A DNA stretch of 64,000 nt from Xenorhabdus indica (GCF_014467235.1 NZ_NKHP01000017.1:1-64000); one strand, 5' to 3'. Positions 30,801 through 38,100 are shown, numbered from the stretch's first letter. Notes: generated by a model not told the origin, from the letters alone. Numbers and translations are program-made.

Positions 30801-31961
30801 GATAAAACGTAAGTTATTTTCAGACTCGGCTGACAAGTAACCCGCACTCATAAAGGGAGTGCTGATCCACACTTCCCCTTCGGCACCAACCGGAACTGTT
30901 TCACCCTGCTCATCAACAACGACAATAGTGGTATCGTCTATCGGTTTACCGGCAGGGATCAACGCACGTTGAACATCTTTCTCTGTGACACGATAGTAGA
31001 CTCTCGCCAGTGTGGTTTCTGTTGTTCCATACAGGTTGATTAATTGGGTTTGTCGCAACTGACGCTGGTAAAACAGCTCTACCAGTGATCCTTTCAGCAT
31101 TTCACCCGACAGAACGGCATACCTCAAAGATTGCAGGTCATCACTGGATTGTGGACACTCCAGCAAAACCTGAAATAAAGAGGGAATAAGGTGGGTAATA
31201 CTGATCCGCTGTTCGCGTATCCAACTCAACAGTTCCTGCGGCGAATAACGGATATCGTGGGCAGGAGGAATACACAATGTTGCCCCGTTGAGCAAAGGTA
31301 ACAACATATCACGCAGGAAGGGATCGAACATCTGGTTTATCAATTGGCTGACTTTGTCAGCGGGCGTCAGATTCAGTTCACGGCTTTCCCAACGGATAAA
31401 ATGCAATAAGCTGTCTTCGCGCCCTAATATGGCTTTAGGTTGCCCAGTAGAACCCGATGTAAAGTAGACGTATGCTGGTTTGTTATGACGGATGCCACTG
31501 TTGTTATGTGTGCTGGCAGTGTTACCGGCAGACAGTGAACTCTCTGTCTCTCCCGCGAATAACGAAGGAATTGAATGAATTTCCTGCACTTCATCAGCCA
31601 GCACCAGCGAATAATCTTCTGACAGATGCTCCAGCAGGGGCAACCATTGACGGCAAGTGATAATAGTTGCACCACGGAATTGTGCCAGTAATGTGGCAAG
31701 GCGTTGCTCCGGTAATTTAGGGGATAATGGAACAAACACTTTGCCGGCTTTCATGATGGCTAATGCTGCCGTTATCAGAGAAATACTCTCTTCCATCAAC
31801 GTCATGACGTACTGACTTTCAGCCTGATGATGTAACATATGACTAAGTCCAGTAACGCGCTCTGACAAGGTACGATAGGTCAAGCTTTCGTTTCCCTGTG
31901 TCACCGCAATATTTTCCGGGAAACGTACAACGATTTGCTCAAATTTGGTTGAAATCACCAT
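18801..31961 (-). CDS. fclI: Four-module NRPS (A-T-C-A-T-C-A-T-E-C-A-T)
   Basis: 4386 residues starting the peptide. There is no N-terminal C domain, so the first amino acid is not acylated. A1 motif YFTSGSTGQPKA is near residue 169, T1 near 571. C1 (near 763) has HHLIVDD. A2 is near 1250, T2 near 1631, C2 (near 1831) has HHILVDE, A3 is near 2346, T3 GGDSILS near 2748. An epimerase (HHLVIDG, near 2933) makes residue 3 the D form. The next C (HHAILDG, near 3413) should be of the D-accepting type. A4 is near 3873, T4 near 4316. Pocket residues by eye: A1 D-P-R-H-V-S-L-L-A, A2 D-T-W-T-L-A-S-V-G, A3 and A4 D-A-T-K-x-G-E-V-G, an Asn code. This fits the fabclavine order (diaminobutyrate, a variable residue, D-Asn, Asn) as I recall it. 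The start has a GGAAG leader. Confidence 0.93.
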   Translation of the reverse strand: MVISTKFEQIVVRFPENIAVTQGNESLTYRTLSERVTGLSHMLHHQAESQYVMTLMEESISLITAALAIMKAGKVFVPLSPKLPEQRLATLLAQFRGATIITCRQWLPLLEHLSEDYSLVLADEVQEIHSIPSLFAGETESSLSAGNTASTHNNSGIRHNKPAYVYFTSGSTGQPKAILGREDSLLHFIRWESRELNLTPADKVSQLINQMFDPFLRDMLLPLLNGATLCIPPAHDIRYSPQELLSWIREQRISITHLIPSLFQVLLECPQSSDDLQSLRYAVLSGEMLKGSLVELFYQRQLRQTQLINLYGTTETTLARVYYRVTEKDVQRALIPAGKPIDDTTIVVVDEQGETVPVGAEGEVWISTPFMSAGYLSAESENNLRFITPEKGKLAGQPVYRTGDLGRIDEQGDLILLGRNDFQIKINGQRLETAEIESLLEQHPAVQQAIVQAFEQSQKPSHSVRLVAFIRLAPEMTVTAETLDAYLAPNLAAAMRPADYQFLSLFPLLSNGKIDRKALQAPAVRQTYQNRQDIVIPQGERETKLAAIWQSLLHIKQIGRDDSFFALGGDSLQAIRMIAQVREKMGLSLRFGELFQQPTLAQCAAILRVDELSEGIAEEITVTPHTASYEQQGIYLIQQTASSSPIYNMAYVAQWQGALDHQRLQQSLDALIARYDVLRTRFLIQEGDIIAQVAEHLSARSVTAKIIWQDLSQYGPQAQAQAENIISQFATLPFELIDPPLLRMAGLTLRPHSHLIVLAFHHLIVDDESVKRLWDELLENYSLLQAGKTLEIRHAGYGQREHARLQYQRINGASGIAARQYWQRQLAGTLPLIQLPYDFPTPAIRSYQGGRLPFSLPTAFHEQIDTLAYQYGVTPYLILQAGFIAFLARYSRQSDILLGTPVSNRHYSEEQQPVGLLFNVLVMRNQVDIHQSFEQLLAQVKSTFIDAVAHQDMPFSQLLPLLKDNLLQNNGEDNHQPGLSPLFQTLFTYQNIPLTGKRMGAVQLSPLRQWDMQIAKYELTLEMWREEGELQGIFEYASDRFLPETISRMVENFCHFLPQLFEQPKQAIGRVSLLSPVQQQQLAEWNRTEHPFSDNVGIHQLIERQVQRVPEAIAVEFGQQSLTYAELDQRANQLAYFLIQQGVGPEVCVGLSVERSLELVICFLAILKAGGVYVPIDPDYPLDRSRYVIEDAGLHLLVTQDQFMARYQDCNLPLFSLETLMPQLSAFSVENPRVDVRAENTAYIIYTSGSSGRPKGVPIRHRSVCNLAETEVEFLAVPPNSRVLQFASFSFDTSIWEILMAFCTGSTLLMAPRLAIMPGPDLLEQLITRRVTHVTLPASALAALPEAELPDLQVLLVAGEACGVDLLHKWGKNRRFINSYGPTEATVGTTNAELTLDDDSVHIGRPIPNSQVWILDEYGAPLPIGVAGELCIGGVGVATGYLHRPELTERSFIPDPFSSLPDARLYRTGDLARYRADGNIDYLGRIDQQIKIRGYRVELGEIESALRQHPAISDAVAMVREDYLNASAIVAYILTQPDTALDQSQIESHLGGSLPEFMRPSCYVFLHEFPRLPNNKVDRKRFPTPMRQTGEAIAEPARNETEQAIIQVWQTLLGHQAIGRNTSFFAAGGHSLLAAKMVAILASQFRLHFKVSDVFICRTPMRLAERVDSTASAGSLNLSVIHDAPLSFAQQRMWFLDQLYPDSCRYHITSIKTFASIKTLAGKENDGNVVENNVEVERIQKSVNLLFRRYPSLNLRLRMEGTTPRQYYSEQSPDCPHEIIEVQNEQEWQQQLQQRAAGMMQTPFQLIGQPLYRLLLVTDAWQGSALIVCLHHILVDEQALAQLDDELLSLYQSEANGLPEENNLSEEGIQQAPVSDYLQFAAWERSPEAQQVWHSQLAYWHQVYQQLPPVVTLPQQHHAPVEESKAAYHRLPLSIEQTKALRWLAQQQDTTLFTLLLAAFQILLQRYSSEGDTTGDIVIGIPVSLRDRPELQSVIGLLLNTLAVRQNVDISRPFTEFLFDSAQTLNQAMANKDVPFEQVVDAVLPAEKRSLSPLFRIMFVFNAHQQQLNEQLRTDARNYVIDSQPIDNPEAKFDLTLFVQETADSLLLSVEYREACFAPEIVAQLVTHYACLLDSLCRAPDQPVYQLAMLSPQERQQQLSDLNATVQPLLHPVVHQWFEQQVCRTPQAIALCEQYEAGLALSYDQLNQHANRLANDLLTQGIGKGSQIGICLPRSAMLVVAILAVLKTGAAYVPIDSTYPAERARFMLEDAQVAQVITTHEQATRLALPSHHIVRLTPEPFTLEPVTLEPVTSEPVTSKPVTDNQAAIPNPDIAISPEQPAYILYTSGSTGRPKGVIIPHRGLGNYLQHACKHYGDLTKRGNTLHASISFDATITSLFLPLLQGQTLFILPEEDDIPALVQAWQQLPDLAMAKITPAHLELLSQQLLPEHAGRIPLLVIGGESLSASALRFWRQHAPQVRIINEYGPTEATVGCCIYDILAGDVKGDGVLPIGRPIANTRLYLLDECQQLVPFGSVGELYIGGAGVGLGYFNRLDLTESRFITDPFFPLSQEKPLSQEKLYRTGDLARYLPDGNLLFLGRKDQQIKLHGYRIELEEVEAQLAACQGVAQAAAGMRDIYGRQHLVAYLVMNTSAAADLKNVRQELSQRLPVHMCPTQWILQETLPLTANGKIDRKALAQIPLTEQPRHTVRRMPVTALEKQLTEIWQQVLDQENLGIDDDFFVLGGDSILSLQIVFRVREIGLRITPKMLFDYPTIAGLAAVVTQVNNIDGNAENNTQPVQGEYALLPIQHWFFAHHHANPHHYNQSYLYALEEGTDISLLAQALALVVNQHDGLRSRFSLANGYRPDYGQIGEPVTEWQIEQCQITETPAREALVQAVAEHQAQLNIEHGPLLTATHFITAEGNYLLLAVHHLVIDGVSWRIFTEDLSYYYRTLLAGENPRLMVKSASLIEWSSHLADYAQSEQSQDEYHFWQQKLKQTVAPLPCDWGEKPFPGFVKESAKYRLALDLTVTTNLVQHTGHAYRTHVGDLLLAALAATLQHWSGSELLHVDMEGHGRESLHENVDVSRTVGWFTVIYPLLLSLPASCPPDQLLQLVKEAVRQVPYSGTGYGALRYSRYTQTSTNNQLPVIPAADICFNYLGQFTRTFHQAPLQGVADIGLVHRHAADNSRSYALEVDCYIDEGQLQIEWTYNHQCYQHETIDKLAMAMKEQIIRLTEHCMAQTQTTYTPSDFPLARLNAETLRQLQQRYGVMEDIYPLTYTQEGMLFHSMAGQGSGLYHEQLCFTLLYKSPFDGVDITRLQQAWQQAVAYYPILRSHFEMSLAGEPLQIVMPQQELDWRQHDLRLHNPADAEQYRQNLLAADLAEEFIPEHGALFRITVLQLPDEQIQLLFSHHHAILDGWSVRLLLTTVESFYYRPADTLPPAPAFKSFIRWQQQSRKACQDYWQAQLADVGAATPLPAAHPIRTASQLKQRYSFHLSTELSGQLAETGRRHRLTISTLIQGAWALLLQRYSQQDECLFGMTVSGRQAELAGIDKMVGLLISTLPIHITSHMNQPVADWLSAIQQQQREHEKFSDISLADLKSTCGLPAFDTLLVFENYPQSGARENLFKFTQATESTNYPLVLVTAFSDSLHGELVYDTGLYDATTVARLAEHFIRILTQLMNNMTGVLTDVALLDDQENRQLLTQWQGPVLPVFAGNVYSLFARQVQRSSQQIAVIDGQRQVSYAELEQQVEQISLRLHHNQIHAGDRVALYLPRSLDYIAAMLAVSRMGACYVPIDISYPTERVTYLLSDSQSCLVLTHQALAASLMSEIAVLALDQEPESVPTYSLSQQSLPPVADDENALVYLIYTSGSTGMPKGVMIEHRSLINYLTDTCWRYQVTENTQSLFHSSVSFDATLTSLYLPLLHGGTITVIQDDADIASMAEILRQPLPAYSLPQKQGGHLLKITPAHLGILGEYLDAAAKSRVHSLVIGGDALSCETVQEWLTDVADIGVFNEYGPTETVVGCCVHRADKHQDLQGTMPIGLPIANTRLFVLNDDLSPTPFGMAGELYIGGLGVARGYWNRPELTAEKFITISIPQEGMSQEGISQEEIAQEKVRIYRTGDRVCALPDGELLYLGRCDRQIKLRGYRIEPGEIEAQLMQHPYVQQSAVLSYSGLANSDKQGEIRLIACVSLKSAAKANVISPESLLEQMSGQLLDFLSRQLPAHMLPGTIVLLDEMPQTTNGKIDYQALLARLPEYLSEWQQKELQQKKQEGRVLHIPQTPLESRLRDIWSEVLQQQQIGCDQNFFALGGHSLHALRIAARIEQQLAVRISLAELLQCQTIKQLAHLLESRMTGGDSVRHNTSSHNTGPQNTIKRVVRERK
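18832..18876 (-). repeat. 15-bp tandem repeat in the C-terminal tail of fclI (3 units)
   Basis: GTGTTTTGAGGGCCT, GTGTTATGAGAGCTC and GTGTTGTGACGAACA encode RHNTS SHNTG PQNTI after the last carrier domain, in the tail expected to contact FclJ. Confidence 0.7.
19611..19670 (-). repeat. 15-bp tandem repeat in A4 of fclI (4 units)
   Basis: Units TTCTTGTGCTATTTC, CTCTTGTGAAATGCC, TTCTTGTGACATGCC and TTCTTGTGGAATTGA encode IPQEG-MSQEG-ISQEE-IAQEK, inserted between the EKFI segment and the YRTGD motif of the adenylation domain. Confidence 0.85.
24223..24258 (-). repeat. 18-bp tandem repeat in A3 of fclI (2 units)
   Basis: Two copies of an 18-base unit differing at one base (GGTTTTTCCTGTGATAAC) encode PLSQEK PLSQEK directly before LYRTGD. 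The site is the same adenylation-domain loop that carries the array at 19611-19670 in module 4. Confidence 0.85.
24996..25070 (-). repeat. 15-bp tandem repeat in A3 of fclI (5 units)
   Basis: Five units, including two identical copies of GGTAACTGGTTCTAA, encode PFTLE PVTLE PVTSE PVTSK PVTDN in the loop that precedes the YILYTSGSTG core motif. Confidence 0.9.
26361..26396 (-). repeat. Degenerate 18-bp repeat in the third-module C domain of fclI
   Basis: Two diverged 18-base units (TCTTCTGACAGATTATTT and TCTTCTGGAAGACCATTC) encode the hexapeptides GLPEEN and NLSEEG in a loop of the condensation domain. Weaker than the other arrays. Confidence 0.4.
26800..26835 (-). repeat. 18-bp tandem repeat in the third-module C domain of fclI (2 units)
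   Basis: GCAAGTGTTTTTATACTG and GCAAAGGTTTTGATACTG encode SIKTFA SIKTLA, an insertion in the N-terminal part of the condensation domain. Confidence 0.75.
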
Positions 31962-31990
31962 TAGCCATCTTCCTTCAATAAAACACGATT

Positions 31991-32026
31991 ACATGACAAA
32001 ACAGCTTTGATACGTGACAAAACAGC
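31991..32026. promoter_or_regulatory. Spaced direct repeat upstream of fclI
   Basis: ACATGACAAAACAGC (31991-32005) and ACGTGACAAAACAGC (32012-32026) are 14/15 identical and start 21 bases apart, two helical turns. They lie 30-65 bases before the fclI ATG in the 156-base gap between fclH and fclI, where an internal promoter would sit. A dimeric activator or repressor site is possible; no regulator could be named. Confidence 0.4.
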
Positions 32027-32117
32027 CCTGGGCGTCATGCCAGAAAAGGCATATTCCCCAAATCCATTCTTTCAACACTTATTTCTGCGATTTCCTGCAA
32101 AATCTAAATTTGGAGCG

Positions 32118-32915
32118 TTACTCCCTCAAAATGCTCTCTTTTAAAACAAAAGGATCCGCATCTTTCAGGAAAGGGAAGCGTTCTCTGACATCCCGTACAT
32201 GAGCAAGAGAGATGGTCATGGTGTTTACTGCCTCGTTATCCCGCTCGTGCAGTAAGATTTCACCCAACGGATCGATCAACATGGAATCACCTGCATAGTC
32301 GAGTTGATTGCCATCCTGCCCCACACGATTGACCCCGATGACATAGCTCTGGTTTTCAATTGCACGTGCCTGCAACAGAGTGCACCAGTGCAGGGAGCGT
32401 TTGGCAGGCCAGCTAGCGATATAAAGTGCTGCATCGTAGTGGCCATTGATATTGCGTGACCAAATCGGGAAGCGCAGGTCATAACAAATAAAAGTGGCTA
32501 TTTTCCAACCTTTGAAATCCACAATCAGCGGGGCATTACCTGCGGTGTATTCATGATCTTCCTGAGCGAAAGAGAAGAGGTGTTTTTTGTCATAGTGGAC
32601 GATGGAGCCGTCTGCATTAACCCACAACAGACGGTTATAGAAATGCTGGTTTTCAGTAATAATCATGCTGCCAACAATCGCACACCCCTTCGCGGCTGCC
32701 TGCTTTTTCATCCACTGAATACTGGGGCCATCCATCGTTTCAGCAATGGCTTGTGGCTTCATACTGAACCCTGTCGTGAACATCTCCGGCAAAATGATCA
32801 GATCACTATCAGTCACTTGTGCGATGTGGTGTTCAATATATTCCCGGTTTTTTGTTGCATTTTCCCAAACCAAATCGGTTTGAATCATTGTTACTTTGAG
32901 ATTCTGAGCAATCAT
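32118..32915 (-). CDS. fclH: Nitrilase-superfamily amidohydrolase (omega-amidase like)
   Basis: A 265-residue carbon-nitrogen hydrolase with the full catalytic set: Glu in LPEMFTTGF (near residue 45), Lys in DKKHLF (near 112) and Cys in ICYDLRFP (near 146). It resembles cytoplasmic YafV-type omega-amidases and has no signal peptide. Nitrilase-like proteins are a constant part of zeamine and fabclavine clusters; trimming of an amide on the polyamine or prodrug processing has been suggested, but the exact step cannot be read from sequence. It starts 52 bases after fclG with a clear GGAG leader and belongs to the same leftward unit. Confidence 0.85.
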   Translation of the reverse strand: MIAQNLKVTMIQTDLVWENATKNREYIEHHIAQVTDSDLIILPEMFTTGFSMKPQAIAETMDGPSIQWMKKQAAAKGCAIVGSMIITENQHFYNRLLWVNADGSIVHYDKKHLFSFAQEDHEYTAGNAPLIVDFKGWKIATFICYDLRFPIWSRNINGHYDAALYIASWPAKRSLHWCTLLQARAIENQSYVIGVNRVGQDGNQLDYAGDSMLIDPLGEILLHERDNEAVNTMTISLAHVRDVRERFPFLKDADPFVLKESILRE

Positions 32916-32967
32916 TGCAAACTCCGTTTCAATATATGTTTTGTTATTTATTTTTTATCAACATTCA

Positions 32968-34200
32968 TTACAGGTCAGCATCAAACAGGTGTTCCAGATA
33001 ACCACTCTGTGCTGACATTTTGCGGATTTCGCCCTTTTCTCCCTGCCGTTGAGGAGGTGGAATGAAGTCGGAAGCAATTAAGTAGTTGAAATAACGGAAA
33101 AGCAGTGTCTTATCTGATGGTGGGCATTGAATGCCGCTGCCATTGAGTAAATCCATTGTCATCTCTGTGGCATACTTGGCTTTTTCGTTCATTTCTATGC
33201 CATTATGAGCGAGTGCCAATATGTCAGTAAAAACTGAACGGTAAGGTTTCCCATTGAGATACAAACAGTTTTGTGCCAACGCTTCCATGTAGTCATCGTT
33301 GTCAACGGTCTGGATGCGATAACCGAATTCCCTCAGAAAGAAAACAATATCGTTGAAAGTGATCGGGTCGGGAGCCGTCAGATGGAGGGTTTTTCCATTA
33401 AATTTTTCGATATCTAAAATGGCATACAATGATGCTTTCGCGACATAATCCACTGGAGAAATATCAAAATCTTCCTGTGAATTGAACGTGAGCCCCGTCT
33501 CCACCAATGCCCTGATCATTTCATAATAAATGCCTTTGACTTTAGTTTGCCGCAATGGGTAGCTGCCATCGGTACTATCGCCCCAAATATTGCCCGGACG
33601 CACAATGACCCACTTAAGGCCTTTTTCCCCCGCACGATGGATAGCTTGTTCCGATTCAAATTTGGTACGTTCATAATCCATATCATCAAATCTCTGCCCC
33701 ACATCAAGATCTGTTTCATGCAAAACGAAACCGTCACGATATAGATGTTCTCCCACTACGCTAAAGCTGGAGGTATAAAGCATCGGTATATTGCCCTGTA
33801 GACAGAATTCAATGATATTTTGTGTTCCCGACACATTAACAGGTGCAAGCCGGCCATAAGATGCCACTAAACTGGTCCAGGCAGCACAATGAATGACTCT
33901 GTCAATTTTGCCGATTAACGCTGAGTAAAGCTCTGCTGTCAGCCCAAGATCTGTTTTCGTAATATCACCCAATACAGGAATAACACGGTGGAGTTGGTCT
34001 CGGATCCGTTTTTCCTGATCGTAGGTGAACAAAAAATCTTCCAAACGCGCCAGTGCCTGTGAATTATTTTCAGCTCTTATCAGGCAATATACACTGGCAT
34101 CAGTTGTAGTCAGTATTTCAAGTAAGACCCTGCCCCCCATGACACCTGTTGCGCCGGTAATTAAGATGTGTTTGGTCTCTTTTTTGGTATGGTTGAGCAT
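32968..34200 (-). CDS. fclG: Thioester reductase (NAD(P)H-dependent, releases the polyamine chain)
   Basis: A 410-residue extended-SDR enzyme related to the terminal reductase domains of NRPSs. The cofactor motif GATGVMGG begins near residue 17. The catalytic Tyr-Lys pair is in YERTKFE near residue 180, with the Ser in LYTSSFSVVG before it. It stands alone, without a carrier domain. It is expected to cut the aminated polyketide from the FclC carrier as an aldehyde by reduction, after which FclE can transaminate the end. The name matches the fabclavine thioester reductase. It starts 132 bases after fclF, behind an intercistronic hairpin, with a GGGGAT leader. Confidence 0.88.
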   Translation of the reverse strand: MLNHTKKETKHILITGATGVMGGRVLLEILTTTDASVYCLIRAENNSQALARLEDFLFTYDQEKRIRDQLHRVIPVLGDITKTDLGLTAELYSALIGKIDRVIHCAAWTSLVASYGRLAPVNVSGTQNIIEFCLQGNIPMLYTSSFSVVGEHLYRDGFVLHETDLDVGQRFDDMDYERTKFESEQAIHRAGEKGLKWVIVRPGNIWGDSTDGSYPLRQTKVKGIYYEMIRALVETGLTFNSQEDFDISPVDYVAKASLYAILDIEKFNGKTLHLTAPDPITFNDIVFFLREFGYRIQTVDNDDYMEALAQNCLYLNGKPYRSVFTDILALAHNGIEMNEKAKYATEMTMDLLNGSGIQCPPSDKTLLFRYFNYLIASDFIPPPQRQGEKGEIRKMSAQSGYLEHLFDADL

Positions 34201-34264
34201 GTTTATCCCCTACACCTAATGATTAAATGTGTTACTTGCTGTTTTTTCATACCTTTATCTATTA

Positions 34265-34297
34265 CTCAGGTAGCAGCTTTACTGGCTGCCCCCTGAG
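34265..34297 (-). other. Intercistronic hairpin between fclF and fclG
   Basis: CTCAGGTAGCAGC (34265-34277) and GCTGCCCCCTGAG (34285-34297) form a 13-base stem with two mismatched positions and a 7-base loop. No T-run follows on the leftward strand, so it looks like an mRNA-stabilising or attenuating stem, not a terminator. Confidence 0.5.
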
Positions 34298-34332
34298 ATC
34301 TATCGAAATACGTTCTTATCTCTTCTTATCTC

Positions 34333-35100
34333 TCATATAGTGCCAACACGCATTCCACCATCCAGTGAGATCACTGCAGTATTGAGATAATTGGTTTTAC
34401 AACTCGCCAAAAATCCCACAACTTCAGCCACATCATCTGACGTTCCCCAACGCCCGACAGGCACAATCGAACGCACAATCTTATCTTCTGCCGCAGATTC
34501 CATCGGGCCAGAACTGACGAACTGCTCCAGCATGTCAGTTTTGCAAATCCCCGGCGCAACGGCAGTGACACTGATATTCAACGGTCCCAGTTCACGCCCC
34601 CAGGATTCTGTAGCAGAAATTAATCCCGCTTTTGATGCGCCATAAGCAGCACTTCCCGCAGCTCCCCAAATGCCAGCAACGGAAGCGATATTGATAATGC
34701 GTCCATATTTCTGCTGCGCCATATGGCGAACAAAAATCGTTGTACAGTTGAAAGCACCGACCAGATTGACATCGATCACTTTGGCGGACTCCGGCAACCC
34801 TTTGCCCGACAGGCAGAAAGCCCGGTGGATAATGCCTGCATTGTTCACCAGAACGGTGATCGTCTTGCCTAATGTTTCCGTGATCTGTTGCTCCGCCCGT
34901 TCGACGGAGGCAACATCAGTCACATCCATTTCAAAAATTGTCAGGGATTCAGGGTGCCCAAGGCGCTCCTTCAGGAGCGCCAGTTTTTGTATGCTGATAT
35001 CCGTTGCAGCCACCAGATAACCAATATCCAACAGTGTCTTGGTGATCGCGGTGCCAAATCCCCCTGCCGCGCCGGTTACAACAGCAATTTGCCGACTCAT
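34333..35100 (-). CDS. fclF: SDR-family 3-oxoacyl-ACP reductase-like enzyme
   Basis: A 255-residue classical SDR of FabG size. It has the cofactor motif TGAAGGFG (residues 9-16), NNAG near residue 89, the Ser of INIASVAG near 140, and YGASK with the catalytic Tyr-Lys near 155-159. It probably reduces ketones on the growing polyamine-polyketide chain, before dehydration by FclD or before transamination by FclE. The ATG overlaps the fclE stop by 4 bases, so the two are translationally coupled. FabG-like activity is family knowledge; the substrate is inferred. Confidence 0.85.
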   Translation of the reverse strand: MSRQIAVVTGAAGGFGTAITKTLLDIGYLVAATDISIQKLALLKERLGHPESLTIFEMDVTDVASVERAEQQITETLGKTITVLVNNAGIIHRAFCLSGKGLPESAKVIDVNLVGAFNCTTIFVRHMAQQKYGRIINIASVAGIWGAAGSAAYGASKAGLISATESWGRELGPLNISVTAVAPGICKTDMLEQFVSSGPMESAAEDKIVRSIVPVGRWGTSDDVAEVVGFLASCKTNYLNTAVISLDGGMRVGTI

Positions 35101-38100
35101 CCAGCCAGCCCTTCTTTAAATGTGATATCAATCACCTTGCGGGCATTTGCCATTGCATCAAAGATCCGCTCTTCGAAGAAACGGACATCATCCTGTGACA
35201 TCAACAGGTTGGGGTACATGCGAGACAATGGAGAGAACTGAATGCCATAGCGTTTGGAAATTTCACGAATAATGATGTCGCAGAATTTAACCTTATCGCT
35301 GTAACCTTCAGAAGAGGTGACAGGCGTATTCTGAGAGTGATAAACCAATGCGGTCGGCATTCCCTGTACAACCAGTGGCAGGTCAACAGCTTCTGCGGCT
35401 TTCACAAAGACATTGGAAATCTGGCGCATAACGTCACCCATGCGCTCATAGCAGCCGGGATCTTCCTCAATCAACCTGAAAGTTGTCTGGATAGCAGCCA
35501 GCCCAAGCGGATAACCATTGAAAGTCCCTGCGTGGATGACTTTCCCACGGGTGTACAAATTCATAATGTCACGGCGACCAGCAATAGCGGAGATTGGCAT
35601 AGCACCACCACCCAATGCCTTACCGAAAGTGGCCAGATGAGGGGTTACCCCCAGTATTTTCTGTGCGCCTCCCAACCCCAAACGAACACCGGTGATGATT
35701 TCGTCGAAAATCAGCACAATATTATATTTCTCACACAGTGCTTTGGTTTTTTCCAGATAGTCTTCAACAGGGAAAATACCCCCGCCGTTAATGCAAATCG
35801 GCTCCATCAGAACAGCAGCGATTTCATTGTGGTAGCGCTCTACGGTGGCCGTTAATATATCAATGTCATTCCACGGCAGCATGAAAGACTGATCAGTAAT
35901 GACTTTAGGATCGCGTCCTAATGTATCTAACAAGTCACCTTTAAACTGCTCTGGCACCGGGTAAGTCAGATCCTGCTTCTTGCGCCAGCCCATAATGTTG
36001 TCAGCATTGCCATGATAGTGACCGTGGAAACGAATAAAACGGTTTTTGCCGGTAAAAGCACGAGCAAGGCGCAACGCATTTTGTACCGCCTCTGTTCCGC
36101 TCAGGCAAAAACGGACCATTTCGGCACAAGGGATGTGTTTGACCATCGTTTCACAAACACCGACTTCCAAATCACAGGTGTCAACGGAAGTCACTTTATT
36201 CATGTATTCGATCAACGAACTGTTGTAAGCCTCATTGTGATGCCCAACCAGTAATGCCCCAAATTTGCAGAACATATCCAGATGTTCATTGCCATCCAGA
36301 TCCCACACACGGGATCTTTCCCCACGGTTAAACGGGATCACCAACGGACGCTCAGGATCACCAAAGTTATAGTGTGATCCGCCGGGCATCAGATCCCAAC
36401 ATCTTTTATAAAAGCCTTTTGAATTGTCCAGACATAATTTTGTTGAAGCATCCATAGATTCTTTACTCCTCACCTTTGATTCTTGCTCATATTTTTGGTC
36501 GGATTGTTCGTGATCGGATTGTTTTTGATCAGACAGTTCGTGATTAAGCAACATATGCCGTTTCACTTGTTCAGGTACAACAACATTGAGTAATTCGAGT
36601 AATGCGATACGGGTCAGATAAGCCGCCCCATTCATCAACAGCTTAGCAATCTTACTGACATGTCTGTTTTCAACCGCTTCAAATGGCGTGCCTTTCAGCC
36701 ATTCGTTCATGGCACCCATAGCCGCACCGCACCAGATTTGGTAATCCATATTGCGTACAGAATCACCGCTAATCGCCCAACGGGACGATTGACCGAGATA
36801 CCATTGGAAGACCAGCGCCATTTTTTTCTTCGGCTGTTTTTCTGCTTTGGCAATGGTGTCGGGTTGGTTGATGGTATGAAAATAGTGGATAGTTTCCTGC
36901 CAGATGTCTGACAGAGGTTTATGAAATACCTGTTTTTCCAGCAGGGTTATTTCTTGTTCCGGTATGTCATCCAGACTGTCATATTGTTTATATAAGTTAT
37001 ACAGTTTCTGCGCCCGCACAGCGTACATACTACCCTGTTTCAATACCTGTACTTTGGCGCCTAGCTCAAACATATCCGCTGATGGTGCAGTGGTAACATC
37101 ATTGATACGGGCTTGTGCCAGCATTTTTTTCACAGCATCAGATGTTCCCGCTTCCACACAGCTCTGGTTAATTGAACCAGTGACAACATAAGCGGCTCCC
37201 AGTGCAAAAGCCGCCAGAATGGCATGAGGTGTTCCCAAACCACCCGCAGCGCCAATCCGTACTTGGTAACAATTATGGGCTCCGTTTTGGGTTTCATCTG
37301 CGATTTCATTCCGTAGCTGTACTTCATCCCGTAGCTGTACAATGGAACGGAAAATACAGGCCAGCACACCCTGATCGGTATGCCCGCCGGAATCGCCTTC
37401 TACGGTAATGTCATCTGCCATTGAAACCTGTCGTGCCAGCTTTGCCTGTTCCGGGGTGATAAGCCCGTCTGTCAGTAGTTTTTGCAGTATGTTTTCGGGA
37501 GCCGGATGCAAGAAGTGCTGTGCTACTTCCCGACGGGAAACTTTGGCAATCAGGCGATGGTGACGCAGGATTGTGCTATCAGGCTGTTGGGCCAGACCAC
37601 TGACACGGTAATAGACCAGCGCCGGACTGAGATTAATATAGGCCGATGCTTCAATTACCCGCACCTGATTTTCTATACACAGACGCACACAAGCCATTTC
37701 CCATTCAGGATTGCCGGGATTGTGCAGCAAATTGACGCCGAATGGCCCTCCCGGCAATGCCTGCCGGATACGTGCAATGGCTTCTGCGATCCGCTGGATA
37801 CGTAATCCACCGGAACCAAAGATCCCTAAAATGCGCTGTTTGCCTAATGCGATAACCATCTCTTCAGAGTGGATACCGTTAGCCATAGCACCAGCATAAT
37901 AGGCGTAATCCACACCATAATCCGCCATGAAGCCGGCATCGCCTAAACTGCTTGCCGTTATTGCCGGCAGGCTACCCAGAACGGAAGCCTCTTCTGTCAC
38001 CGGCTCATCTGCTGATAACAGTGAAACGGATGTGCCGGATTTTATAACCCGCAGTTCGGCAGCCAAATCTTGCAAACGGGAGAGGCTTTCCATCAACAGA

